Below, piece after piece: positions 26,881 through 35,733 of a stretch of 55,756 bases of DNA (position 1 is its first letter; every line of letters begins with the position of its first letter). The stretch spans positions 1-55,756 of the forward strand of contig NZ_JADYUD010000012.1 of NCBI RefSeq assembly GCF_021531595.1, written 5' to 3'. The translations under genes were made by a program, and so were the position numbers. The stretch is from Fusobacterium perfoetens. Its GTDB lineage: Bacteria; Fusobacteriota; Fusobacteriia; Fusobacteriales; Fusobacteriaceae. The notes under the pieces were generated by a model. That model was not told the DNA's origin. It saw only the letters and a list, made by a program, of their open reading frames with translations, and searched no databases.

Positions 26881-27984
26881 TTAAGTCTGCTGGTGAAACA
26901 TAGTAATTATATTACAATCAGGACATATTTCTATATACAAAGTTCCCTCTGCACTATCCATTATAGTGTCCCAATGAATTTGAGCAAGATACTTCATTTT
27001 CTTTCCACACTCTGGACACTCTCTGTATTCTCCGTCCTGCACCCAGTTGGCAAATCCGCCTATTGTACTTACATCATCTGTAAATGTACCATAAAATAAT
27101 GGTTTTTCTTTGTCAGAAACAACAAATTTATTATTTACCATTTCATCTATTATATCTTCTCTAAAATAATTTTCTTCTTCTCCGTCATATTCTAAAATCT
27201 CATTAGTTCCATCAAGATTAAATTTATTTGAAATTCCCTCACTTAAAGTTACACAGTTAGGACAACAGCTTGCAGTGATAATGCCATCTAATCCTAAAAA
27301 TGAAAATCTTTCATCTCTTCCGTCTATCACAAGAATATCTATTATCTCTCCACCACAGTGTGGACATTTTTCCCCTCTTTTTCTGGCGATAAAAGTTCCA
27401 TTTTCATCTTTTTTCTCTCCCTTTTCAAAAGAGAAACACTTATCATAATTAAGTTTTATATAATTATTATCACTGTCAAAAGTCCAACCACCCTCTTCAG
27501 CATAAATGTCTGAATCTACATAAAGTTTTTTTCTCCAAGGTCTAGGATTTATTTTAAGCTCATATAAAGTGTTTTGTGATTTTCTATCTCCTATCATTGC
27601 AAGACATTGTAAAAGCAAACCACCTTCATTGGCAGACTTTACATTCATAATTTTTTCTATTAATCTATCCCTTACCTCATCACTTGCTTTATAGTATAAC
27701 TCACTTGGATAGAAAATCTCTCTTTCACAAGCTGTTTTAGAAAATTCTTCTACATATATCCCCTTTGTCATTAAATCTTGAAAAATTTCATATTCATCAG
27801 TTTTATAAAAATTATCTTCTGTTGAAACTTTTAATTTTTCTATCACTTGATTTATTTTTTCTTTTATCTCTTTATCAGTCCAATTATCAACTTCTTCTCT
27901 ATGTTTCTTTGCTCTGCACTTCCAACATAAACCTTCAAATCCTAAAGGTGTTCCACATTCTGGGCATTTATATTTTAAACTCAT
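26881..27984 (-). CDS. Zinc-ribbon protein with DUF1963-like end
   Basis: 367 residues. There are zinc-ribbon cysteine pairs at the start (CPEC 8-11, CWKC 20-23), the middle (CPHCGGEI, CCPNC) and the end (CPECGKKMKYLAQIHWD, then CPDC). The last 60 residues, with IGGFANWVQDGEY and a final QQT, resemble the C-terminus of cysteine-containing DUF1963-type proteins. A HEAT-like helical part may lie between the ribbons. AAGGAGG precedes ATG 27984. It is the second gene of the array; function unknown. Confidence 0.6.
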   Translation of the reverse strand: MSLKYKCPECGTPLGFEGLCWKCRAKKHREEVDNWTDKEIKEKINQVIEKLKVSTEDNFYKTDEYEIFQDLMTKGIYVEEFSKTACEREIFYPSELYYKASDEVRDRLIEKIMNVKSANEGGLLLQCLAMIGDRKSQNTLYELKINPRPWRKKLYVDSDIYAEEGGWTFDSDNNYIKLNYDKCFSFEKGEKKDENGTFIARKRGEKCPHCGGEIIDILVIDGRDERFSFLGLDGIITASCCPNCVTLSEGISNKFNLDGTNEILEYDGEEENYFREDIIDEMVNNKFVVSDKEKPLFYGTFTDDVSTIGGFANWVQDGEYRECPECGKKMKYLAQIHWDTIMDSAEGTLYIEICPDCNIITMFHQQT

Positions 27985-27994
27985 ACTGACCTCC

Positions 27995-28267
27995 TTATTT
28001 TTTCAGCCATAAAGATAAAGAAAAAATTATAATAATTGCTCCAAATAATCCTGTAAAAAATCTAAATCCCCCTTCTCCAAAGATTTCATAGACAGTTCTC
28101 ATAAATCTTTTTGATCCTGTAGGATTACAAATCCAGTTCCATTTAAAAATAGCTCCAAAGAAAAGCAGTCCTCCTCCTATTAATCCTACAAGATATGGGT
28201 ATCTTCTTAAATAAGGATCTATCTTTTCCATAAACTTTATATATAAATCACTAATTGGATTATTCAT
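27995..28267 (-). CDS. Small membrane protein, first gene of the array
   Basis: 90 residues from ATG 28267 (AAAGGAG upstream). Two hydrophobic segments (about 27-45 and 66-86) and a basic ending. The same frame stays open upstream through the structured leader to an ATG at 28363, but the stretch in between is leader palindrome, so the internal start with its own site is preferred. Not recognised. Confidence 0.55.
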   Translation of the reverse strand: MNNPISDLYIKFMEKIDPYLRRYPYLVGLIGGGLLFFGAIFKWNWICNPTGSKRFMRTVYEIFGEGGFRFFTGLFGAIIIIFSLSLWLKK

Positions 28268-28303
28268 AGCTCTTCTCCTTTCTTTGAAATTTTTAAATAA
28301 AAA

Positions 28304-28374
28304 ATGCTCATGACAAAAATGTTTTTTGACTTTTTCAAAAAACATTTTTGTCATAAGCATCACCTCTTTGTTGT
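28304..28374 (-). ncRNA. Structured leader, copy B
   Basis: Minus-strand RNA: AAAGAGGTG, then a stem of about 26 bp closed by TGCTTATGACA / TGTCATGAGCA, including 19 perfectly paired bases (28311-28329 with 28335-28353), a purine loop, and a T-run after the stem. It lies in the 5' leader of the whole array, about 40 bases downstream of the promoter at 28413-28441. An AUG at the start of the stem is preceded by GAGG at good spacing and is in frame with the first gene, so a leader peptide could be made. Confidence 0.6.
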
Positions 28375-28412
28375 TAGGGTATAAAGCTTTGTAATCTATT
28401 TAACTTAGTATA

Positions 28413-28441
28413 AGTATACTATAAAAAAATTCTTTTAACAA
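28413..28441 (-). promoter_or_regulatory. Promoter of the immunity-type array
   Basis: TTGTTA (28436-28441) and TATACT (28413-28418) with a 17-bp spacer on the minus strand. A second TATACT lies at 28407-28412. It drives structured leader copy B and the genes below it. Confidence 0.65.
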
Positions 28442-28530
28442 TATTTTTTCTAATTAAAAAATAAGTTTTTAATATTTTAAAAGTATAGTTGAATTTTTAA
28501 TGTGTACTAATACAATTTCTTTTGGAAACA

Positions 28531-28559
28531 TTGAATATTTTTTGTAATTTTGTAATAAT
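28531..28559 (+). promoter_or_regulatory. Promoter of pdxST
   Basis: TTGAAT (28531-28536) and AATAAT (28554-28559), 17-bp spacer, with TGT before the -10. The predicted leader is about 75 bases. Confidence 0.6.
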
Positions 28560-28578
28560 AGGATTAAGATAAAAACAC

Positions 28579-28590
28579 ATCAGTACTGAT
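28579..28590 (+). promoter_or_regulatory. 12-bp palindrome in the pdxS leader
   Basis: ATCAGTACTGAT is a perfect 12-bp palindrome about 20 bases downstream of the -10 box. Placed like an operator for a dimeric repressor; no regulator is known from the sequence. Confidence 0.35.
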
Positions 28591-28639
28591 TAAAAAGCAT
28601 CTAAATTATCAACTATCACATATAACAAAGGAGAAGAAA

Positions 28640-29515
28640 ATGTCTAGATACGAATTAAATAAAAATTTAGCACAAATGTTAAAAGGTGGAGTTATTATGG
28701 ATGTAACTACTCCAGAGGAAGCTTTAATTGCAGAAAAAGCTGGTGCTTGTGCAGTAATGGCTTTGGAAAGAGTACCTGCAGATATCAGAAAAGCTGGTGG
28801 AGTTGCAAGAATGTCAGATCCTAAGATGATAAAAGAAATTCAAAAATCTGTATCAATTCCAGTGATGGCAAAAGTAAGGATAGGACATTTTGTAGAAGCT
28901 CAGATATTAGAATCATTAGAAGTAGATTATATAGATGAAAGTGAAGTATTAACACCTGCAGATGATAGATTCCATATTGATAAAACAAAATTTCAAGTTC
29001 CTTTTGTATGTGGAGCTAAAAATCTTGGAGAAGCCCTTAGAAGAATCCAAGAAGGTGCAAGTATGATAAGAACAAAAGGAGAACCTGGAACAGGAGATAT
29101 AATTGAAGCTGTAAAACATATGAGAAGAATGAATGAAGAGATAAGAAGAATAGCAGGAGTTGATAAATCTGAATTATATAATTGTGCAAAAGAGTTAGGT
29201 GTTCCTTATGAATTATTAAAATATGTACATGAAAATAAAAAACTTCCTGTTGTAAATTTTGCTGCAGGAGGAGTAGCAACACCTGCAGATGCAGCATTAA
29301 TGATGCAGTTAGGGTGTGATGGAGTATTTGTTGGTTCAGGGATATTTAAATCAGGTGATCCTGCTAAAAGAGCAGCAGCAATAGTTAAAGCTGTAACTAA
29401 TTATAATAATCCAAAAATTCTTGCAGAAGTTTCAGAAGATTTAGGAGAAGCTATGGTAGGAATTAATGTATATAGCTTAAAAGAAGAAGAAAAAATGGCT
29501 GATAGAGGGTATTAA
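28640..29515 (+). CDS. pdxS: Pyridoxal 5'-phosphate synthase, lyase subunit
   Basis: 291 residues, the highly conserved PdxS/Pdx1 (beta/alpha)8 enzyme. With ammonia from PdxT it combines ribose 5-phosphate and glyceraldehyde 3-phosphate into pyridoxal phosphate, as a dodecamer in the cytoplasm. Visible marks are [13 protein letters not shown] with Asp21, the Schiff-base Lys78 in [10 protein letters not shown], and Lys146 in [16 protein letters not shown] precedes ATG 28640. pdxT follows after a single base. Confidence 0.97.
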   Translation: MSRYELNKNLAQMLKGGVIMDVTTPEEALIAEKAGACAVMALERVPADIRKAGGVARMSDPKMIKEIQKSVSIPVMAKVRIGHFVEAQILESLEVDYIDESEVLTPADDRFHIDKTKFQVPFVCGAKNLGEALRRIQEGASMIRTKGEPGTGDIIEAVKHMRRMNEEIRRIAGVDKSELYNCAKELGVPYELLKYVHENKKLPVVNFAAGGVATPADAALMMQLGCDGVFVGSGIFKSGDPAKRAAAIVKAVTNYNNPKILAEVSEDLGEAMVGINVYSLKEEEKMADRGY

Positions 29516-29516
29516 T

Positions 29517-30098
29517 ATGAGAATAGGAATACTTGCTTTACAAGGTGCTTTCTTAGAACATAAAAATATATTAGATACTTTGGGAGTAGAAAATATTTAT
29601 GTAAAAACAAAACAAGATTTAGAAAATATAGATGGGATAATTCTTCCTGGAGGAGAAAGTACAGCTATGGGAAAACTCTTAAGAGATTTTGATATTTTAA
29701 ATATCTTAAAAGAGAAAGTAGAAAGAGGATTTCCTGTTTTTGGGACTTGTTCAGGAATGATATTGCTCGCAAAAGAACTTGTAAATGATGAGACAAAACA
29801 TTTATCTACAATGAATATTTCAGTAAAAAGAAATGCCTATGGGCGTCAGCTTGGAAGTTTTAAAACACATGAAAATTTTAAAGGAATTGATGAAAAAGTA
29901 GAGATGACATTTATACGAGCTCCCTATGTTGAAAAGGTAGGGGAAGGAGTAGAAATTTTAGCAAAAGTTGATGATAAAATAGTTGCTGTAAAAGAAAAAA
30001 ATATGCTTGCAATTTCATTTCATCCAGAACTAACGAAAGATTTATCAGTTCATAAATATTTTTTAAAAATGGTAAAAACTTTTTTACCAAAAGTGTAA
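29517..30098 (+). CDS. pdxT: Pyridoxal 5'-phosphate synthase, glutaminase subunit
   Basis: 193 residues, class I glutaminase that feeds ammonia to PdxS. The catalytic triad is visible: Cys78 in FGTCSGM, His169 and Glu171 in FHPEL; the GGEST oxyanion region is at about 45-49. The start follows the pdxS stop as TAATATG, indicating coupled translation. Length is normal for the family. Confidence 0.96.
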   Translation: MRIGILALQGAFLEHKNILDTLGVENIYVKTKQDLENIDGIILPGGESTAMGKLLRDFDILNILKEKVERGFPVFGTCSGMILLAKELVNDETKHLSTMNISVKRNAYGRQLGSFKTHENFKGIDEKVEMTFIRAPYVEKVGEGVEILAKVDDKIVAVKEKNMLAISFHPELTKDLSVHKYFLKMVKTFLPKV

Positions 30099-30132
30099 AT
30101 AATTTATAAGAAATAGGAAGAGAGAAGATAAA

Positions 30133-30236
30133 GTAGTATAATAAATTTTGTGTAAATGAAAATCTCTCTTGATTATTAATGAATTATAGGTATAATTTAA
30201 TTAATATCAAGGGAGGTTTTTTTATGTCTTTATTAC
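30133..30236 (+). repeat. Dispersed repeat, copy 2 (IS left end?)
   Basis: Matches 4980-4861 read on the minus strand. It contains TATAAT at its left part without a -35 box, a palindrome of about 25 bp per arm (30164-30216), then GGGAGG, seven T and ATG. The palindrome plus T-run could also serve as the terminator of pdxST. Confidence 0.65.
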
Positions 30237-30370
30237 CAAAAGAACTTATCAAAAAAATTGTTAGAAAAGGAAATTTTAAGTTCTCTAAACTTCAAGACAA
30301 GGAATATCTTTTGTTCAGGAGTGAATTTAATTTTATTAGATATATATTAACAACTTTCATATATTTTTAA
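30224..30370 (+). pseudogene. Fragment of a possible transposase start
   Basis: 48 codons from ATG 30224, preceded by GGGAGG. The first 20 residues, MSLLPKELIKKIVRKGNFKF, have the amphipathic Lys/Ile pattern of transposase N-termini; the rest (an F/Y/I-rich run) looks like non-coding sequence read through to a stop. The other repeat copy encodes the same first residues and then stops after eight. Hence a truncated remnant rather than a working gene. IS family not determined. Confidence 0.4.
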
Positions 30371-30676
30371 TTTGTCAATAATATATGTGTGCCCTTTATG
30401 GGTATCATATCATTTCAAAAAATATTTTAGGGACATAATAAATTAGATATTTCAAAATGATTAATATACACTACAGAGGAAAAGGATAGTCTTTATTGAC
30501 TGTCCTTTTTTATAATAAATTAAATGAAATTATTTGAAAATATAATAATTTTTTAGAAGAAAGATGTATATTTAATAATATTTAAGACTTTTATAAGTGG
30601 TAAAAAAATATATACAAGGAAAAAAAATTATAATATAATATATAATGGAGAAAATTAAAAAAATGGAGGGAAAAAA
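30371..30676 (+). other. Gap before the urease operon
   Basis: About 300 bases, very A/T-rich. The first part holds a terminator at 30484-30511. From 30516 to the ureA ribosome site there are several TATAAT-like hexamers (around 30630-30652) but no convincing -35 box, so the urease promoter cannot be named. No open frame with a ribosome site was seen. Confidence 0.5.
30484..30511 (+). terminator. Intrinsic terminator upstream of ureA
   Basis: GGATAGTC / GACTGTCC (8 bp, one G-U pair), 6-nt loop, followed by six T. It ends a transcript entering from the pdxST/repeat side and insulates the urease operon. Confidence 0.7.
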
Positions 30677-30979
30677 TTGAAACTAACTCTTAGAGAAAAA
30701 GAAAAACTTCTTATAGTTGTAGCAGCTGAAGTAGCTAGAAGAAGAAAAAATAAAGGTTTAAAACTTAATTATCCAGAAGCAATTGCACTTATTACAGATG
30801 AACTAATGGAAGGTGCTAGAGAAGGAAAAAGTGTTGAAGAATTAATGAGTTTTGGAAGAACTATTCTTACTAGAGATGATGTAATGGAAGGAGTTCCAGA
30901 AATGATTGAAACAGTACAAGTTGAAGCAACTTTCCCAGATGGGACAAAACTTGTAAGTGTTAAAGATCCAATTGAATAG
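30677..30979 (+). CDS. ureA: Urease gamma subunit
   Basis: 100 residues, standard UreA. The start is TTG at 30677: the family start [18 protein letters not shown] follows at once, GGAGGG is 6 bases upstream, and the nearby ATG is out of frame. It contains [10 protein letters not shown] and ends [19 protein letters not shown]. Structural subunit of the nickel enzyme that hydrolyses urea to ammonia and carbamate. First gene of ureABCEFGD. Confidence 0.96.
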   Translation: MKLTLREKEKLLIVVAAEVARRRKNKGLKLNYPEAIALITDELMEGAREGKSVEELMSFGRTILTRDDVMEGVPEMIETVQVEATFPDGTKLVSVKDPIE

Positions 30980-30987
30980 GAGGCATA

Positions 30988-31296
30988 ATGAAACCAGGAG
31001 AATATATTTTAAGAAAAGAGAAAATAGTGTGTAATGCTGGAAAAGAAGCTATTACATTAAGAGTTATAAACAGAGGAGACAGAGCTATACAAATAGGATC
31101 TCATTTTCATTTTTATGAAGTAAATCCGATTCTTGAATTTGACAGAGCAAAAGCATATGGTAAAAGATTGGATATAGCAGCTGGAACTGCAGTAAGATTT
31201 GAGCCAGGAGATGAAAAAGAGATAAGACTTATAGATATAGCAGGAAACAGAAAAGTATATGGATTAAATGATAAAGTAAACGGAGCTTTAGACTAG
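30988..31296 (+). CDS. ureB: Urease beta subunit
   Basis: 102 residues, standard UreB with [11 protein letters not shown] at the start and the family block [15 protein letters not shown], then [26 protein letters not shown]. Separate from ureA (not fused as in Helicobacter). AGGAGG ribosome site, 8 bases after ureA and 8 before ureC. Confidence 0.97.
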   Translation: MKPGEYILRKEKIVCNAGKEAITLRVINRGDRAIQIGSHFHFYEVNPILEFDRAKAYGKRLDIAAGTAVRFEPGDEKEIRLIDIAGNRKVYGLNDKVNGALD

Positions 31297-31304
31297 GAGG
31301 AAAA

Positions 31305-33020
31305 ATGAGCTTTGAAATAGGAAGAAAACAATATGCTTCTATGTATGGTCCAACTACTGGAGATAGTATAAGACTTGCTGATACGGAGCTTTTTATTAGA
31401 ATAGAAAAAGATTACACTACTTATGGTGAAGAATGTAAATTTGGTGGTGGAAAATCTCTAAGAGCAGGAATGGGACTTAATCCTGTTGAAATGAGAGATA
31501 ATGAGAAAGTTGTTGATACAATAATTACAAATGCAGTTATTCTTGACTACACAGGAGTATATAAAGCTGACATTGGTATAAAAGATGGGAAAATAAAATT
31601 TATTGGTAAAGGTGGAAATCCAGATATGATGGATAATGTAGACTTTATCGTATCTGCAAGTACAGAAGTTATAGCTGGAGAAGGGACAATAGTTACAGCA
31701 GGTGGAATTGACACCCATGTTCACTATATAACTCCTGAAATAGTAGAAACTGCTTTAAGTGGAGGACTTACTACTCTTATAGGAGGAGGAACAGGACCAG
31801 CAGAAGGAACAAAAGCTGTTACTTCAACTCCTGGAGCTTGGCATATTCACAGAATGCTTGAATCAGCAGAAGGATTTCCTATTAACTTTGGTTTTTTTGG
31901 AAAGGGAAGTGGAGCTGTAGAAGGGCCTAATGAAGAACAAATAGAAGCTGGAGCAATAGGATTAAAAGTTCACGAAGACTGGGGAGCAACAAGATCAGCT
32001 ATTGATAATGCTTTAAAATGTGCAGATAAATATGATGTTCAAGTTGCACTTCACTCTGATACACTTAATGAATTTGGATTTGTTGAAGATACTATTGATG
32101 CTATAAAAGATAGGGTAATTCATACTTTCCATACAGAAGGAGCAGGTGGAGGACATGCACCTGATATTGTAAGAATGGCATCATTTAACAATGTACTGCC
32201 AGCATCAACTAACCCTACTAAGCCATTTACAGTAAATACAATTGCTGAGCACTTAGATATGCTTATGGTTTGTCATCACTTAGATCCTAAAGTGCCTGAA
32301 GATTTAGCTTTTGCTGACTCAAGAATAAGAGAACAGACAATAGCAGCAGAAGATATTCTTCAAGATATGGGGGCTTTAAGTATTATGAGTTCAGATGCTC
32401 TTGCTATGGGAAGAATTGGAGAAGTTGTGATGAGAACTTGGCAGACTGCTCATAAAATGAAACTTCAAAGAGGTATCCTAGAAGGAGACGAGGAATATTG
32501 TGATAATAACAGAGCTAAGAGATATATTGCTAAATATACAATTAATCCTGCTCTTGCTCACGGTATATCTGAATATGTAGGTTCTGTTGAAGTAGGAAAA
32601 TATGCTGATTTAGTTATATGGGAACCTGCTTTCTTTGGAGTAAAACCAAAAATGGTAGTAAAATGTGGAATGGTAGCTCAGGCAGTAGTGGGAGATGCTA
32701 ATGCAACAATTCCTACACCTGAACCAATGATAATGAGAAATCAGTTTGGTGGATATGGAAAAGCAATAGGAAGCACATCAATAACTTTTGTTTCAACTTA
32801 TGCTTATGAAGATAAAATTAAAGAAAAATTAGGATTAAATAAAATAGTTTTACCAGTTAGAGGGCACAGAGCTCTTACTAAAAAAGATATGAAACTAAAT
32901 AATGCAACTCCAGATATAACAGTAGATCCTCAAACATATGATGTAAGAGTAGATGGAGAGCTTATAACTTGTGAACCATTAAAAGAGTTACCAATGGCTC
33001 AGAAATATTTCTTATTCTAA
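31305..33020 (+). CDS. ureC: Urease alpha (catalytic) subunit
   Basis: 571 residues, full length. The dinuclear nickel site is complete: His138 and His140 (DTHVHYI), carbamylated Lys221 (GLKVHEDWG), His250, His276 ([11 protein letters not shown]) and Asp364 ([10 protein letters not shown]); the flap has Cys323 and His324 (MVCHHLD). All are offset by +4 from Klebsiella numbering. Cytoplasmic. It starts at ATG 31305 with AGGAGG. Confidence 0.98.
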   Translation: MSFEIGRKQYASMYGPTTGDSIRLADTELFIRIEKDYTTYGEECKFGGGKSLRAGMGLNPVEMRDNEKVVDTIITNAVILDYTGVYKADIGIKDGKIKFIGKGGNPDMMDNVDFIVSASTEVIAGEGTIVTAGGIDTHVHYITPEIVETALSGGLTTLIGGGTGPAEGTKAVTSTPGAWHIHRMLESAEGFPINFGFFGKGSGAVEGPNEEQIEAGAIGLKVHEDWGATRSAIDNALKCADKYDVQVALHSDTLNEFGFVEDTIDAIKDRVIHTFHTEGAGGGHAPDIVRMASFNNVLPASTNPTKPFTVNTIAEHLDMLMVCHHLDPKVPEDLAFADSRIREQTIAAEDILQDMGALSIMSSDALAMGRIGEVVMRTWQTAHKMKLQRGILEGDEEYCDNNRAKRYIAKYTINPALAHGISEYVGSVEVGKYADLVIWEPAFFGVKPKMVVKCGMVAQAVVGDANATIPTPEPMIMRNQFGGYGKAIGSTSITFVSTYAYEDKIKEKLGLNKIVLPVRGHRALTKKDMKLNNATPDITVDPQTYDVRVDGELITCEPLKELPMAQKYFLF

Positions 33021-33038
33021 TTTTAGGAGGATAATAAA

Positions 33039-33482
33039 ATGATATTAGATAAAATTCTTGGAAATATAAAAGATATGAAAGATATACATTGTCATATTGA
33101 AAGAGTTTATTTAGAAAGTGATGAACTTTTAAAAAGAGTTTTAAGAGTAACTTCTGATCATGGACATGAATATGGAATCTCTCTTCCAAAAGGAAGCGAA
33201 ATGAAAGATGGAGACATTTTATTTAATGACGGGCATAATATAATAGTTATTTCTGTTAAAGAAGATGATGTAATAGTTATTACACCTAGAGATATAAATG
33301 AAATGGGAGAGATAGCTCATAATCTTGGAAATAAACATCTTCCTATTCAAATTGAAGATGGAAAAATAATTATACAATACGATTATCTGATAGAAAAATT
33401 TTTACAAGATTTAAAAGTTAACTTTGAAAGAAAAAATATGAAATTAAAGCAGGCATTTAGACATGTTGACCACAGCCATTAA
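33039..33482 (+). CDS. ureE: Urease accessory nickel chaperone UreE
   Basis: 147 residues. The N-terminal peptide-binding-like domain with HGHEYGISLPKG, then the metal-binding domain with NLGNKHLPIQIE carrying the conserved His. The C-terminus is only modestly His-containing (RHVDHSH). It delivers nickel to the UreC apoprotein with UreDFG. AGGAGG upstream; its stop is immediately before the chosen ureF start. Confidence 0.94.
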   Translation: MILDKILGNIKDMKDIHCHIERVYLESDELLKRVLRVTSDHGHEYGISLPKGSEMKDGDILFNDGHNIIVISVKEDDVIVITPRDINEMGEIAHNLGNKHLPIQIEDGKIIIQYDYLIEKFLQDLKVNFERKNMKLKQAFRHVDHSH

Positions 33483-33483
33483 T

Positions 33484-34164
33484 ATGAAAATTCTGAATGT
33501 TATGCAGATTTGTGATTCTAACTTTCCTGTAGGTTCTTTTAATCATTCTTTTGGTATGGAAACATATTTAAGAGATGGAGATATAAAAGACACAAAAACT
33601 TTAAAGATTTGGTTGCTTTCATATCTTAGATATCAGTTTATATATAATGATGGTTTTGCCATAAGAATAGTTTTTGAAAAATTAAAAGAGAATAAAAGAG
33701 ATGAAATTTGGAAATTAGATAGAAAATTAACTGTACAGAACACTTCAAAAGAAAGCAGAGATGGAGCTAAATTAGTTGGACAGAGAATGATAAAAACTTA
33801 TCTTGAACTTTATGATGTTCCTCTTCTAAAAGAATATGAGGAGAGAATAAGAAAAAAGATATCTTTTGGTCATCCTGCTATTGCTACAGCAATACTTTTG
33901 AATTATTTAGAAATATCTTTAGAAGATACTATTTTATATTATATGTACAGCACAATTTCAACTTTAATTCAAAATGGTGTAAGAGCTATACCTTTAGGAC
34001 AGAAAGATGGGCTTATTTTAATGCAGAAATTTTTTCCTATTTTTCAAAAACTGTTGGCTGAAATAATGAGTTTAAAAGATGAAGATTTTGGATTAACAGT
34101 TCCAGGATTAGAAATATCACAAATAAACCACGAAGAATTAATATTCAGATTATTTATGTCATAA
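33484..34164 (+). CDS. ureF: Urease accessory protein UreF
   Basis: 226 residues from ATG 33484. This start gives the family N-terminus (LNVMQICDSNFPVGSFNHSFGMET) and overlaps the ureE stop as TAATATG; an ATG at 33463 would overlap ureE by 20 bases without a good site. All-helical; contains RMIKTYLELYD and the C-terminal PGLEISQINHEELIFRLFMS. It forms the UreD-UreF-UreG activation complex. Confidence 0.92.
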   Translation: MKILNVMQICDSNFPVGSFNHSFGMETYLRDGDIKDTKTLKIWLLSYLRYQFIYNDGFAIRIVFEKLKENKRDEIWKLDRKLTVQNTSKESRDGAKLVGQRMIKTYLELYDVPLLKEYEERIRKKISFGHPAIATAILLNYLEISLEDTILYYMYSTISTLIQNGVRAIPLGQKDGLILMQKFFPIFQKLLAEIMSLKDEDFGLTVPGLEISQINHEELIFRLFMS

Positions 34165-34182
34165 AATTAAAAGGAGGGATAA

Positions 34183-34794
34183 ATGGAACCAGTAATAATT
34201 GGTGTAGGTGGACCAGTAGGTTCTGGAAAGACTCTTCTTATAGAAAGAGTTACAAGAATAATGGCAGCAGATTATAAAATTGCTGTTATAACTAATGATA
34301 TATATACAAAAGAAGATGCTATGTTTATGGTAAAGAATTCTGTTTTACCTGAAGATAGAATAATTGGTGTAGAGACAGGAGGTTGTCCTCATACTGCTAT
34401 AAGAGAAGATGCTTCTATGAACTTTGCAGCGATAGACGAATTAAAAAGTAGATTTGATGATTTAGATATAATTTTTCTTGAAAGTGGAGGAGATAATTTA
34501 GCTGCTACTTTCAGTCCTGATTTAGTAGATTTTTCAATCTATATAATTGATGTGGCTCAAGGAGAAAAAATTCCTAGAAAAGCAGGACAAGGAATGATTA
34601 AGAGTGATATGTTCATCATAAATAAAATAGATTTAGCACCATATGTTGGAGCAAATCTTGATGTAATGAGAGAGGACACAAAAGTTTTCAGAAAAGAAAA
34701 AGACTTTATATTTACAAATCTAAAAACAGATGAGGGTGTAAATAAAGTTATTGACTGGATTAAATCTAATTGTCTTTTAGAGGGGCTTAAATAG
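34183..34794 (+). CDS. ureG: Urease accessory GTPase UreG
   Basis: 203 residues. P-loop GGPVGSGKT at 9-17, [11 protein letters not shown], the metal-binding [12 protein letters not shown] with Cys-Pro-His, [15 protein letters not shown] and the NKID guanine motif. GTP hydrolysis by UreG drives nickel insertion into urease. AAGGAGGG precedes ATG 34183; ureD begins directly at its stop (TAGATG). Confidence 0.97.
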   Translation: MEPVIIGVGGPVGSGKTLLIERVTRIMAADYKIAVITNDIYTKEDAMFMVKNSVLPEDRIIGVETGGCPHTAIREDASMNFAAIDELKSRFDDLDIIFLESGGDNLAATFSPDLVDFSIYIIDVAQGEKIPRKAGQGMIKSDMFIINKIDLAPYVGANLDVMREDTKVFRKEKDFIFTNLKTDEGVNKVIDWIKSNCLLEGLK

Positions 34795-35655
34795 ATGAGA
34801 GAAAAAATCACAATAGATGATTTAAGGAAAAATAATCTTGCTGGGTATACAGAGCTTGTATTACAAAAAACTCCAAGGAGAACAGGAGCAAAGAAAAGTT
34901 ATACAGTAGGAGCTGCAAAAATTTCTCCAGCTATATATCTTGATGATGATACTATACCATGCTATTATCTTATTCAATTAGGTGGAGGATATATTGAGGG
35001 AGAATATTATGAAAATAATATAAAACTAGAAAAAGGAAGTGAAGCTATTTTAACAACACAGGCTTCAAGCAAAATATATAAAAGTGAAAATGGCATTCCT
35101 TCAAAACAGTATACTAATTTGTATCTTGAAAAAGACAGTAAGCTTGAGTTTATAAATGATAGTGTGATACTTTATAAAGATGCTGTTTATGAGCAGAGCA
35201 CAGATATTTATCTAGAAGATGGAAGCACTTTGATTTATTCTGATGGAATTACTTCTGGATGGTCTCCAGATGGTAAACTTTTTCAATATAAAAGTGCAAG
35301 AATAAGAACGAATCTTTATCTTGAAGAAGAACTTATTTATTTAGATAATTTAAAAATAACTCCTAGTGAATATGAAGTCCAAAGTTTTGGTATTCTTGAA
35401 GGATATAAAAATTTTGGAACTATGTTAGTCATAGATAAAAGAGTAAATAAAGAGCTGATTAAAAAGTTAAGAGAAGAAACTAAAGATTTGAATTTAGATG
35501 TAAAATTTGGAATTTCTCTTCTTGAAAAAAATGGCTTTATAATCAGAGTCCTTGGAAATCTTACTCAGGATATTCAAAGGGTTATAAATAAAGTTCATAC
35601 TTATTTAAGAAAAGAATTTTTTGAACAGGAAGAATTAGATTTAAGAAAATATTAA
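34795..35655 (+). CDS. ureD: Urease accessory protein UreD (UreH)
   Basis: 286 residues. Recognised by QLGGGYIEGEYYENNIKLEKG, then ILTTQASSKIYKS (the family TTQ/TTPxxxKxY block) and SDGITSGWSPDGKLFQY. It is the scaffold that docks UreF-UreG on urease. Start is immediately next to the ureG stop, with coupling but no strong ribosome site. Sequence is more divergent than the other subunits, normal for this family. Confidence 0.93.
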   Translation: MREKITIDDLRKNNLAGYTELVLQKTPRRTGAKKSYTVGAAKISPAIYLDDDTIPCYYLIQLGGGYIEGEYYENNIKLEKGSEAILTTQASSKIYKSENGIPSKQYTNLYLEKDSKLEFINDSVILYKDAVYEQSTDIYLEDGSTLIYSDGITSGWSPDGKLFQYKSARIRTNLYLEEELIYLDNLKITPSEYEVQSFGILEGYKNFGTMLVIDKRVNKELIKKLREETKDLNLDVKFGISLLEKNGFIIRVLGNLTQDIQRVINKVHTYLRKEFFEQEELDLRKY

Positions 35656-35666
35656 TTTTTATATAA

Positions 35667-35714
35667 AAAGAGCTGAATGAATCAAAGTTTAATTGATTTA
35701 TTGCAGCTCTCTTT
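35667..35714 (+). terminator. Hairpin after ureD
   Basis: AAAGAGCTG...AATCAA pairs with TTGATT...CAGCTCTCTTT, bounded by A and T runs. It sits between the urease genes and the metal-importer genes. The T-run after it is poor, so it may let some transcription through to the importer. Confidence 0.5.
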
Positions 35715-35733
35715 AATATTAATAAGGAGAATT

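Noticed and set aside
28268-28363. N-terminal extension of the first array gene back to ATG 28363.
   Set aside because: The extension is encoded by the structured palindrome shared with 20653-20720, where the frame stops; ATG 28267 has its own AAAGGAG.
29037-29297. An 86-codon frame antisense to pdxS.
   Set aside because: Leu/His-rich product typical of the reverse strand of a conserved gene; no ribosome site.
30516-30676. A named promoter for the urease operon.
   Set aside because: Several TATAAT-like hexamers occur but none has a convincing -35 at proper spacing, so no single promoter is supported.
35677-35733. An upstream ATG that would extend the metal-binding protein by 19 residues.
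   Set aside because: It lies inside the terminator hairpin after ureD and would spoil the signal peptide; ATG 35734 has AAGGAG.
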